Under the pieces are notes generated by a model. It ran no database searches. It saw nothing but the letters and a program-made list of their open reading frames with translations, and had not been told where the DNA came from. A stretch of 64,000 bases of DNA, taken from NCBI GenBank assembly GCA_020740775.1, contig JAHEWK010000026.1, positions 62,001 to 126,000 of the forward strand. Reading direction: 5' to 3'. Source of the stretch: Ilyonectria destructans (taxonomy: Eukaryota > Ascomycota > Sordariomycetes > Hypocreales > Nectriaceae). A program made the translations under genes and the position numbers. Of the stretch, positions 9,872 to 19,320 are shown in pieces. The stretch's first letter is position 1. Every line of letters starts with the position of its first letter.

Positions 9872-11793
9872 CTAAGAGTATGCCAACCATCCGTGCCAGG
9901 CATTTCTCAGTCTTTCCGTGGTAGAAGCAGAGATGTAGGCGCTATTTTCCAGCCTAGTTTGAAGTTGCCTGAATTTCTTTGTCGGGGCCCGTTTCTCAAA
10001 GAGAATGTCTAGTTCTAGGTAAGACAGCTTCTTTGTTTCAGGCAGTCGATAATAGCACCAAAGTAGGCAAAGGAAGGCCGTGCCAGCGTAGACAAAGCAC
10101 ACCTTTCCCTTAAGATTCCAGGCAGTCGGGTTTAACATCTGGGGGGCCAAGACATTGTTGATGATAATGAAGATATTGTATGTTACCCTGGCGAGCGCGA
10201 CGGTCTTGACACGCAGTCGGGTTGAGGGGATTTCGGCAACCAGGACGTAGCACACAGGGCCAATGGTCAGGTTGTAAGTGAAGGTCATAAAAATGATCAG
10301 GCCACCTAAAGCCCAGTTCACTCCAGTAGGTTTGCTCCAGACAACCGATATTATGCCACCAATAACCAAAAGCAGGACAGCTGAAAACAGGCCTGAAATA
10401 TAAAGTCTGCGACGACCAACAACGGAGAGGAGAACCCAGGAGATCATACCTCCTAGGATACCTATGGCATACATGCCGGTTGAGAGGCTGAAAGAATGCG
10501 ACGGGTCGAAACCGGCCTGTGAGAGGAAGTATGGTGCGTATCCAGTCAAGGTGGAGCCGCAAAGCGCCTGGCATGACCAGACGACACATGCTATTTCGGT
10601 CCTGCGCAGGTTTGCGCCTCTAAAACAGTCCTTGTAGCTCGAACCCCCGTGGTTGTACTTCTTTTCGATCATGTTTGTGTGCTCCATCACGATTATCGTG
10701 TCTTCAATGTCAAGAACGTTCCCGTTGCAGAGCCGGGCAAGAGAGCGGCGGGCGTCTGCCTGCCTTTCATGACGAATTAACCACCCTGTCACGAGCATGG
10801 GTTAGCTAAGCCCCATGGACCAAGTATGACGCCAAGAGGGAGTTCCTTACATGGGCTATCAGGGGCCAAATAAACACCGATTAATAAGGGGCCCGCCCAG
10901 GCCCATTGCAATGCGAATGGAAGGCGATAGGACCACTCGGACTCATTCTGCACAAGGATGCGGAGGACGCCAGTCCCAATCAGCTGCCCAACAAGCCAGC
11001 ACATGTTTACGTTGCTCAACACGCATGCTCGCAAGGTAGATGGCACGACTTCGGCTGCGTATGTCGCTGCGAGCGTTTGAATGACACCCCAAGGTATTCC
11101 TATGGTCGACTTTTATTAGTTCACCGACTCGTAAGCAAATCAGGGGAGATCTGTACCACATAATGCCTGCGCGGCTAGCAGGACCTTGATGTTGGTTGCA
11201 AAAAATGCCGGGAACACAGCGATACACATCCAGAGGAGGCTTGCAATCATCATCTTCCGATATCCGATGTTATAGGTGATATACCCATGTGATAGGAGAC
11301 CGATGATTTCGCAGACTACCGCGGCGTTTTGCAGACCCATCTGCCATGTGGGTGAGATCTCGTAGCGCTGCTCCTCGGGCGAGTGTGCCAGTGACTTGGT
11401 TGGTGACCCATATCGCCGCTGAAACGCGGGAAAGGCGATGAAGCCCGAGATGAGCGACTTGTCGTAGGCCTCCATAATAACGGTGCAGAAGAGCAGTAGC
11501 GACCAGGCCACGGCCTTAGGATACAGGCGACAACATCTGAGGAACGTTAATTCTCGCTCGTTGTGCAATACGCGCCGAACATTTGCTGGCAGATCCTCAG
11601 AGCTCGCGGACAGGCGCGGAGGCGGCAACATGTCCATGGCGTTCATGGTGACATGAGAAGGTGATGGGACCCCAGTCATGGATAAGCCATGAGGCTCGTC
11701 CGTGACGGAGTCTTCTTTGACACTATGTATTTCGACCAGCGCAATCTCATCGCCGCTGTCTGCCTTCGGAGCTGGACTGAGATAAGAAAGCAT
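9872..11793 (-). CDS. MFS sugar transporter, maltose/alpha-glucoside permease type
   Basis: Three exons, 11793-11157, 11099-10851 and 10785-9872, give 599 codons; introns of 57 and 65 bp are canonical. The cytosolic N-terminus is about 115 residues. Helix 1 is followed by AYDKSLISGFIAFPAFQRRYG, the region after TM1 in maltose permeases. Exon 2 encodes GIPWGVIQTLAATYAAEVVP. The exon 2/3 junction builds APDSPWWLIRHERQADARR, the sugar-porter loop, which confirms the splice. Exon 3 has VVGRRRLYISG and ends with YYRLPETKKLSYLELDILFE, the sugar-transporter PETK motif. The expected role is proton-coupled uptake of maltose or a related disaccharide at the plasma membrane. The start at 11793 gives the usual N-terminal length. 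No defects are seen. Confidence 0.92.
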
Positions 11794-12519
11794 TATGGGC
11801 CTGTGGGTCTGAAAACTTGCCAGTGGAACGAGGGCTTGTCGGTTGATGTGGCGCTGGAGTGACAGAAAGTAAATAAGGAGTCGCGCCAAGTCTTAAGCTC
11901 CTGGTACTTGGCAGAGGTGATGTTGGGATCTGTGCCAGAAGGTCGGTTTTCGAGAGAGGGAAGGCAAGCACCACATTTAATAAAGAAGCCTGCCTTATGA
12001 ATGCAACACCCTGTCTCTGCCACATCAGCCACTCTCAATTCATATGGCTGTGCACGACTCATGACTACCTGAGAATTGAGCAATTCGAGCAATACCAGCT
12101 CGAACTTGGAAGAGAATAATGGCTCGCTTTTCCCCAAGATTCTCACCCAATCGTCCGACTCCAGAAGTTTATTTCCCCGCACTTCGCCGCGGATACGCCT
12201 CTTAGGCAGAGTGTCAGGGACGTATTGACTCGAGAGAGAGAAGCGTGGCTAAATGAACACCTCATAGGTAGCCAATAATAATACGGCCCGTCCCCAACGA
12301 GCAGGCACGGCGACTGGCAGTCCTGGGGTAGGTTACCGCCACCTTTGCTCAGCCTGGTGGCTAGCTCTTCATTTTGGCTTGGTCTGGCTCAGGAACCCTG
12401 GTTTCTCTGTTGGAACCCACTTTTCAACATGCCCGTGTGAGCTTTCTGCGACGGCAGGAGCCTGAAAGTAGGTGGAGCCATCGTCACTAGCCTCTAAAAC
12501 CACCATTTTACGCATACAC
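11794..12519. promoter_or_regulatory. Upstream region of the sugar transporter
   Basis: About 700 bp between the transporter start codon and the solo LTR at 12525 hold no supported gene. It should contain the transporter promoter. I see no operator that can be named with confidence. Confidence 0.35.
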
Positions 12520-12524
12520 CTAGC

Positions 12525-12942
12525 TGTGACGATCGGGTCTAACCTAGGGGTATAGGGTAGGTCCGGGCGTGAGGTGTATGATCGAGTGGATCAGGACGTC
12601 GGAGTGAGCAATGTAGGTCACGGTCTGGTAATGGTAGAATAGTAGATTCAATGTAACCAAGTGTGTTGATAGCTGGTGAGGCTATCTGTCTATGAAAGTG
12701 CTAAATGAGTGTCTATATACTAGTTGATGGTTGGATGGTCTCAGTGGTCTCATCGGGAGTCTCATTGCTGAGACTGGCGATGTCATTGATGAGACCGTCG
12801 GTCTCATTGATGAGAGTCGTGGGTGGGGCACTGAGACTTGGCTTTCCTGCATGACGGGTTGTACCAATGGGTGGTAAGGAAAAAGTGGGTACGTCATGGT
12901 TCTGCCGGTCGTGACCGCCTGGTCTCAACCTGGGCCGTGACA
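12525..12942. mobile_element. Solo LTR, Gypsy-type ends, with 5-bp target duplication
   Basis: The element begins TGTGACGATCGGG and ends GGGCCGTGACA, with TG...CA termini. It is flanked by the perfect 5-bp duplication CTAGC at 12520-12524 and 12943-12947. It is 418 bp with no coding sequence, so it is what remains after recombination between two LTRs. The interior contains several GGTCTCA/TGAGACC inverted motifs between 12737 and 12840. Confidence 0.9.
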
Positions 12943-12947
12943 CTAGC

Positions 12948-13706
12948 GGACACACCACACCCCAGTCCCCAGCTCCCCCACCCCACCACCAACCCTAAAT
13001 GGCCTCAACCCTCACCCTCGCAAAATATGCCTGAGTCTCCAGAAGCCCCTTTGTTCCTCCCGGATTTCCAGCGTCGCTCGAAATCCATCCCGTCCTCTGT
13101 GATCTAGACTTTTACCGCACGAGCTTTTTGAGCCAGCACGGTGCGTAAAACACGGATCGGCAAACCTTGTAGCCTTGGCTATCCTGCAAGCTCCCAGAAG
13201 TTCACTGCTGATATGAAAGTAGGACACTCAGTTGTGATAGTTGTCCAAAGTCGGCCAGCATTGCTCGGTGCAAATTGGAAGCGAGAGGATGAAATACCGA
13301 GTGGCTTTTTTCTTCGTGTGCCTACCACTAACATGGACTTGCAGTCTAGTCATTAAGACGGTCATCGGTCGCACCTACCACCTCAACGCTAGCCACACTA
13401 GCAACAGCTGCCTCTGCGACCCTGTAGTGGAGGAGAAGTAGTGCAGGAGAATGGCTAGGCGCTCATGGTTTACAGGTGTCGCGGCCTGGAATAAAATCAC
13501 GATTGTTACTTGTTGCGGCCTCCAGAAAACGAGACTGTATTGTCAGGTGAAAACAAAAAAAATTGACCGAACGGTCATGCAACTGCGGAACCCCCTCACA
13601 CACCTTATACCATTAATCTCAGGCTCCCAGAGTCTAGAACTCGCCTCTTTCGAGGCTAGAAAAACTAAGTTTACGATGGCAGGGGCACTAAGTATTCACA
13701 CCTCCA
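12948..13706. other. Gene-free stretch between the first solo LTR and the MITE pair
   Basis: Only short ORFs are present and none shows recognisable protein features. The start is CA/CCC-rich low-complexity DNA (12950-13020). I see no repeat ends or RNA genes here. Confidence 0.4.
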
Positions 13707-13708
13707 TA

Positions 13709-14464
13709 CGGAGGACCATTTCAAAAGTTTTGTCTAAGGCTAAAAACGCCACATCCCTTGACCCTTGTCAGTTACCTGAGGTACATCGAGGATAGGGTCG
13801 CTTCACTGAGCCATCTGCTACGCCTTCTATAACTTCAGAGGCAATAGGTACCATCGGCCAAGAGCTAGCGGTCGCTAGTGCGCTATAATTTGACTCCTTT
13901 CAGGGCTCATGGGATGAGGGAAGTACTTAGTGTACTTATCCTAGCATTGATTGGTTCACTGGATATCTGTGACGGTCAAGGTTCCCAACGTAGTAAACCG
14001 TAACCTAATTGGTTTATGTTGGCAGTTGTGACGGGGCGTAGCGTGCTGAGCGTAGGGTTGCGTATCACGTCTGATAATGTCAAGAAATATTCTTGAGTAA
14101 TCAAATTGTATTGAAAGCTGGAGAGCTATCTAGACATAGGGGAGTGGGAATGAGTGAAGCTATATATACTATTCTGGATCGCTTGGTTGATCGTGGTCGA
14201 ACAGGTCGAACAAGAGCGCGTTCGACCATTTAAGGTTAAGGTTTCACTGGGAGCGATGGAGCGCGAGGAGCGATGCTCCCTCGTTCCCACCGCTCCTGTC
14301 GCTCCATCGCTCCTTCCCTGATTCGCCCGTGAGGCTGACTCATCAGCCTCCCCGCACCGTTCGGTTCTCAACGGTGGGTCCAAGGGTTTCGCCACGGCCC
14401 TCAGCTTGGGTCGTGACAATATCGTTGCTTTTTCTTTGGACAGAACTTTTGAAATGGTCCTCCG
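13709..14464. mobile_element. MITE with TA duplication, carrying a nested solo LTR
   Basis: Inverted ends of about 27 bp, starting CGGAGGACCATTTCAAAAGT at 13709 and mirrored up to 14464, are flanked by TA at 13707-13708 and 14465-14466. There is no transposase. Subtracting the LTR at 13968-14418 and its duplicated 5 bp leaves a 300-bp element, a typical MITE size. It abuts a second, related copy at 14467. Confidence 0.82.
13968..14418. mobile_element. Solo LTR nested in the MITE, with target duplication ATATC
   Basis: It starts TGTGACGGTCAAGG and ends GGGTCGTGACA. The perfect 5-bp duplication ATATC stands at 13963-13967 and 14419-14423. The 451-bp length and the TGTGACG/CGTGACA termini match the LTR at 12525-12942, so both probably come from related Gypsy-type families. 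A second TGTGACG at 14027 is internal and lacks a matching duplication. Confidence 0.9.
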
Positions 14465-14466
14465 TA

Positions 14467-14761
14467 CAGATGTCGCCTTCAAAAGTCTTCGGCCACGCTA
14501 ATGAACGCCACATCCTTTAACCCCTGTAACTACTTTCCCATACATCACACGAGGATTGACTTACAGTAGGGTCTCTCCCTAATTCCTCTATAACCTTTGG
14601 GGTTACGGGGGAAGCTTATTTTTGAAGTACTGACTAGGACCTGCTATATTCTGATTGCGTTTAGTGGGTTCAAGTGTGCTCTAAGTACCCCTTTGTATTT
14701 ATCCCTGGTGTGGCGTTGTTATTGCTTTTTCTTGACCGAAAACTTTTGAAGGCTTCCTCCG
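14467..14761. mobile_element. Second MITE copy adjoining the first
   Basis: This 295-bp stretch shares its inverted ends (CTTCAAAAGT-type core) and internal blocks, such as GAACGCCACATCC and TAGGGTC, with the MITE at 13709-14464. TA stands at 14465-14466 and 14762-14763, so the two copies appear to share one TA. The copies are clearly diverged, so this is not a recent tandem duplication. Confidence 0.65.
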
Positions 14762-14763
14762 TA

Positions 14764-16230
14764 CTGGAGACCTCATGTCTAGCCTAGTCGCTATTCAGCC
14801 ACACTATGTATCCCAGGTTAAGTCCTGATCATAAAAAGCGCTAAATTTCTTAGCAAGAATACACGCTGGAGCTCAAAGAGTGACCTACAGATACCCCTGT
14901 TCTCGGAAATGGAGGTTGAAAGTTTATTAAAGCCCCTACCATAGTGTCGACGGATTGATTGGTGAAACGCAGTTGGCAACCACCTCTCGACTCAGCTTCG
15001 TCCATGGCACTAGTACAAATCCTAAACCCTCCGCCTTAGCTCTGCACTTGCCTTCTAGTTCTTACATAGAGTGATGATACTCTGACATCAGGGGCAAGGC
15101 ACGACGGCAACTGCCGCTATCTACTATATTTCGGTACTTAGGCCATATGCGAAAATTAGTCGGTCTAGTTGACGAACTAATAAAAGCCATGTTCCGCCAC
15201 AGCTTCATCCTGTCCAAATTGAATTTAAGGCTCCAAAAGTGTGGTAGGATCAAGCACTCTTGCGCCGCTATGGTAGTTATAGTAGAATGTCATGAGTCGC
15301 GATACTAGAGGTCACGATGGGATAGCAAAGTGACGCCCATCCGCTCCAGCAATTGCTCGTGTGCTTTAAGAATTTAATTGCAAAGTGACGTTGTGCCCCG
15401 GCGATGCCTCATCACCACTTCTCAGACTTAGAAGCTTCCGGGACCTACAATACATCAGCAAAGTCTTTGGACAAGCGTCTCAAGATGACGAAGATGGTCA
15501 TATCATACCAACCCCAAGATTGGGAAGCGTGTCGGCAGGGTCGGCGACAATGCGGAGAAAGTACTGGTCAATTGCTGCATGGCTTGCGAGACGCCGTCCA
15601 ACTCAACCCATCAAGCTTCACAGTCTCCGCGTGGACTCGTCTTCTTAAATCGCCTCAGCCAATATGAACAATTTCCACACAGATAGTCCATTTGACAACT
15701 AACTTAACCTGCACCGCACCCTCAGCTCCCCCATTGAGCGACACTCCATTGCGTTTGTCGAGGTTGGTGTCCTTGCACGAATGCCCTCACGGCTTAGAGT
15801 CGAGATAACTCGTGGTTTTGGCCCAGCAGCTACACGTCTCCCCGATCCATCGGATTCCTCAACTTGTGCTAATGCACTGAAGCAACCAAACAGCTGCTAA
15901 TAAAATGAAGACGAGGTTGGCGGTAACACGCCGCGTGATGCGAAGCATTGTCGTCAGCCTTCAGTTGACTTGTTTACAGGTGTATGTCCGTTTGTTTCTT
16001 CATTCTCGCAACCTGGCCGTTTCCACCGTTCTATGATCTTTCTTGTGTCAACAACACTCGTTTCTTGTCTCTGGGGCATTGCGACTAGATTCTTCACGAT
16101 TCTCGAGCAAACCTCCCTTCCTCGACTCAATCACACTCGTTTACTTGCCTCTTGGAACTTCGCGACGGAGTTCTTCACGAGTCTCGAGAGTGAAACTTGC
16201 CCACAAAAGGGATCCCTCATCTCAATCAAC
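14764..16230. other. Long stretch without a supported gene
   Basis: Only short, overlapping ORFs in several frames are present, with no domain I recognise, no splice pattern joining them and no element ends. It could be decayed repeat DNA. Confidence 0.4.
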
Positions 16231-16461
16231 ATGTTTCAACCCAATGATTGCGCTTCGAACGGTCGAGAACCACAACAGGGCGACTCAGAGGAGAGAGCAG
16301 GGGTTCTGTCCATCTCCTTGGACGTCTCGATTGACCAAGTCCTTTCGATGGTCGCTAACACTGTCTATGCTGACATTGAGTTGGCCACGGGACCGGATGA
16401 CCCTTATGACGGCGACGACGAAAGGGCCCGTCGCAACGGCTCGCCGGCCTATCCATCATGA
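16231..16461 (+). CDS. Small hypothetical protein
   Basis: The ATG at 16231 opens 76 codons ending at TGA 16459-16461; the same frame is open upstream to 15970. The protein starts MFQPNDCASNGREPQQ and has a short hydrophobic-acidic middle (VLSISLDVSIDQVLSMVANT) and an acidic tail with DDPYDGDDE. I do not recognise it and no neighbour gives it a context. It may be a fragment of a larger decayed gene or chance. Confidence 0.25.
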   Translation: MFQPNDCASNGREPQQGDSEERAGVLSISLDVSIDQVLSMVANTVYADIELATGPDDPYDGDDERARRNGSPAYPS

Positions 16462-16824
16462 CCTTGCAATTCTAGGTAGACTTGGACGCGTTTAGTATGC
16501 GTGTACACGTGACACGTAAATTCCAGGGGGAAAATGGGAGGCAGGATTGGATGGGTAAACTTGAATGACTTCCCACTCTCAAAAGTTTACGGGAAAAAGA
16601 TAGGTAAATGTAGAAATTAAGGACTGCATGCTGACGAGATTTTAGGGCATTTCATATTCAGGATCTATCGGAATTCTGCCTTTCGGTACGAAAGGTCTTC
16701 TTAAGCTCTGGGATTTTTCACCCCCGAAATTTGGCCCCCCCCCCTTGCAAAATTACCCGATTAGTAAGCGCAACTGCACCTCCTGTTGGTCCGGATTAAC
16801 CCCATCCGAATGCCCCCCAGAGTC

Positions 16825-16868
16825 GAAATGCACGTGAAATGCACGTGAAATGCACGTGAAATGTACGT
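16825..16868. repeat. Four tandem copies of an 11-bp unit
   Basis: The unit GAAATGCACGT is repeated four times (16825-16835, 16836-16846, 16847-16857, 16858-16868), the last with C to T. The right arm of the same element, read inverted, carries fewer copies near 19981-19994. Such subterminal arrays often serve as transposase binding sites, but nothing here proves that. Confidence 0.75.
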
Positions 16869-16878
16869 GGGAACTCGG

Positions 16879-17224
16879 TTACCTCAGCAAGCTCAGGCCA
16901 TTGTGGCTCGTGCCTGCCATTGTGGCTCGCGCCTACGGCAGCGGAGCACGCTACTCACGTGCACCCCTCGAGCAAATGGCCTGAGTGCCATGTCCAATAA
17001 TACGCCCACTGCTCTGCAGAAATTTTGTACATTCGATTTACTGGACGCCCTGTGGTTGTGGTTGAAAATGAGTTTTAAGATGGAGTCTATTTGGTAGAAA
17101 AAAACTCCGCACGCGCCCAAAAACCTGGACAGAATCCTCAGGCCATTTGCTCGAGGAGTGCACGTGAGTAGCGTGCTCCGCTGCTGTAGGCACGAGCCAC
17201 AATGGCCTGAGCTTGCTGAGGTAA
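16879..17224. mobile_element. MULE-type MITE with 9-bp target duplication
   Basis: The 346-bp element begins TTACCTCAGCAAGCTCAGGC and ends with its inverse. The inverted arms are about 85 bp and include GGAGCACGCTACTCACGTGC. It is flanked by GGAACTCGG (16870-16878) and GGAGCTCGG (17225-17233), a 9-bp duplication with one mismatch. The right arm of the host element has the uninterrupted sequence GAGAACTCGGTTTGTGATAG, read inverted near 19966-19985, which confirms the empty site. There is no coding sequence. Confidence 0.88.
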
Positions 17225-17378
17225 GGAGCTCGGTTTGTGATAGCATTATTGCTCTTGTCCTTATACTTATATTTTATGAGATTCTCTCTTATGCTCTGAT
17301 TATATATATATTGGTTTTCTATCCTTCTACCTACTTCTATTTATATATAAGAAACCTATTATCCAAATTACATTACCG

Positions 17379-18662
17379 CTAGTACCGGTATTGTGCAGAT
17401 GGATATGACAATGACAATAACGATAATCGGGCCTCATTTACTGTCCTCTCGCACAACTGTTCCAGCCTAGCCTCGCCATCAAACATTTCCTGTGGTATTT
17501 TATTCCCGACTATATCCTCCACACGCGCCTTTGACAACAATATAATCCCATCCAGCGATTTGCACCGCGATAGCTGCACATACAGGCTATATGGATCGCA
17601 CTTTCCTGCCTCGAGTTGTCCAGTCTTGGTATTCAGCTTTGTCCCGGTTCCTCGCAGCTCCAGCGCAATCTGGAGGAGGGTTTCGCCTTGGATTTTGTAA
17701 TTGGTGCATGCGAATGCCGCAGTGCAGGGAAGTCCTCGGCGGCTCACATTATGCCTCTGCCAAGGCCTCTTCTTGACCCTCTTCTTCTTTTCGATTGGTA
17801 TTTGCGCACTCGTTGGAGTAAGCAGGATTGTGCCTGGTGGCATTTCATCAAATTCGAACTTCTTGGTTGACTCGGACGACAGGATGATGCCGGCAGGTGG
17901 TCCAAAGTGGAGGATGATGTTCGGGGCGAGTTGATAGCCTGGGAATCTTTTGCTGTCTGGTATAACTTCTAGCGCTGTGTACTTGGCGCCATTCACGAGC
18001 TTGAGGCCTGGGTTTATATTCATCGTCACCACAACCGGTATACCAGGCACGAACATGAATGTGGCTGGCACACAGATCTTGCTGTCATCCCCGACGCTGG
18101 CCATGAGCGTAGCTTCTTCCTCCGTTACCGGTAATGTATTGGGTTTGCCCCAACGGTGCTCGGATACAAATATCCGGACTGGCTTCTGTTCGTTCCTCTG
18201 GAAGGCTAAAACGGCATCCATGTTCAGGCACCACCTGGTGCTATTGAGCGGTGTAACTACTGTGATGCCCTTGCTCTATGGTATGGCTTGTCCTTCCCTA
18301 AAGCACCGACTGTTAAGGAGCTCCATGTCGGACTCGTCTTGCTCTCCCTGCCGGATCCGAGTCAGCAGTCGCTGCAGCTCCGGGTCCCCTGCTGCGCGGA
18401 CCTGTTCGGTGAGCATGATGACGGTGGTAAATCGAGCCCAGAGTGCATGTGCCCTCATTTCATTTGCAATCCTCAGGGCAGACCACGGCGTCAACAGTAA
18501 CCTATTCTGCACCGGGCGGAACTGGTGGAAATCCCCTGACAGTAGCACCACTGGGATCCCGCCAAAGTCGTCATTCGATCCTCGGGAGGCGCAAAGTTGC
18601 TTGTTGATATCACAGAGCGTTTGTAGGCCCAGCATGCTTACCTCGTCAATGATGAGCAGCAA
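17379..18662 (-). pseudogene. PIF1-type DNA helicase, C-terminal two thirds, one internal stop
   Basis: One frame on the minus strand runs from about 18662 to 17379 with a single TAG just upstream of 18275, between GQAIP and SKGITVV, where a Trp codon could have become TAG. The visible part begins at the Walker B motif (LLIIDEVSMLG), followed by LSGDFHQFRPVQN, the TEQVRAAGDPELQRLLTRIR region and the C-terminal motifs TNYKIQGETL and YVQLSRCKSLDGI that mark PIF1/RecD-type superfamily 1B helicases. The Walker A motif and everything N-terminal to it are missing. The sequence beyond 18663 switches to a different coding remnant on the other strand, so the gene was cut by a deletion or rearrangement. 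No Rep/HUH domain is seen nearby. Confidence 0.85.
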
Positions 18663-18663
18663 C

Positions 18664-19320
18664 TTTTCTCTCCATCTTCATTGTTCCCGGTGTTCCCTTC
18701 AACTGCGTCGGCAAGATTGTTGGCCTGCTTGACCGTAGTCTTATGGTAGCTGCCCCTACAGTTGATGAGAAGGACTATGTTTTCATTGTCGTTTCCGACT
18801 CTTGGACGTTTCCCGACAAGAGCACCCCACCTGCACCTGCCGCTACCACAGTCTTCCCCTCTAAAACCGAACCTGGCCCATCCCAAGCTGGCGGCTTCGC
18901 AGCAGCGAGGTCTATGTTCAAGTCTCTTCACAGGCGCAACAGTCACGTTCACAATCATCACAATCGCCGCAGGGAGGTCCATCCCAACAACCCGTTACTC
19001 CATCTCAGAACAAAAGGCCCGCAATCTCCGCATCTCCATCGTCTCAGTCAAGTTCGAACAACCCCGCCCCCAAGAGACTCAGGGGGTCTACTGTAACTAC
19101 CGCAACATCTCCAATCATTGCAGGATCGCCGGTCTCCCCTTTAACGTCCGTAGACTCTGATGAAAATGATAACCATGAAGAAGGTGAAGCCAAGGAAAAC
19201 GAGGACTCTCGATCACTTAACATATCTGCCACACTCCGATCCTCCGTTCGTCCTAATATGAGGTCATCAACTACCGAACCAGGTGGCAGGAACAAGAGGC
19301 ATCCGACAAAGAGACTTTAA
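18664..19320 (+). pseudogene. Coding remnant of unknown protein, frameshifted
   Basis: From about 18668 one frame reads LSIFIVPGVPFNCVGKIVGL and on through DEKDYVFIVVSDSWTFPDKS to about 18900. A second frame then continues with a Ser/Gln-rich stretch (SSQAQQSRSQSSQSPQGG) and an acidic-basic tail ending KRHPTKRL at a TAA at 19318-19320. The composition change fits a globular domain followed by a disordered C-terminal tail, with one frameshift near 18900. The remnant begins where the opposite-strand helicase fragment ends. I cannot name the family. Confidence 0.5.

Noticed and set aside
14027..14418. Alternative LTR start at the second TGTGACG
   Set aside because: Its left flank does not match the right flank, whereas the start at 13968 gives a perfect ATATC duplication.
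16825..16868. Short tandem repeats that might suggest a CRISPR array
   Set aside because: The units abut without spacers, the organism is a fungus, and no cas genes exist.
17950..18732. 260-codon plus-strand ORF
   Set aside because: It is antisense to the helicase remnant, whose motifs are clear.
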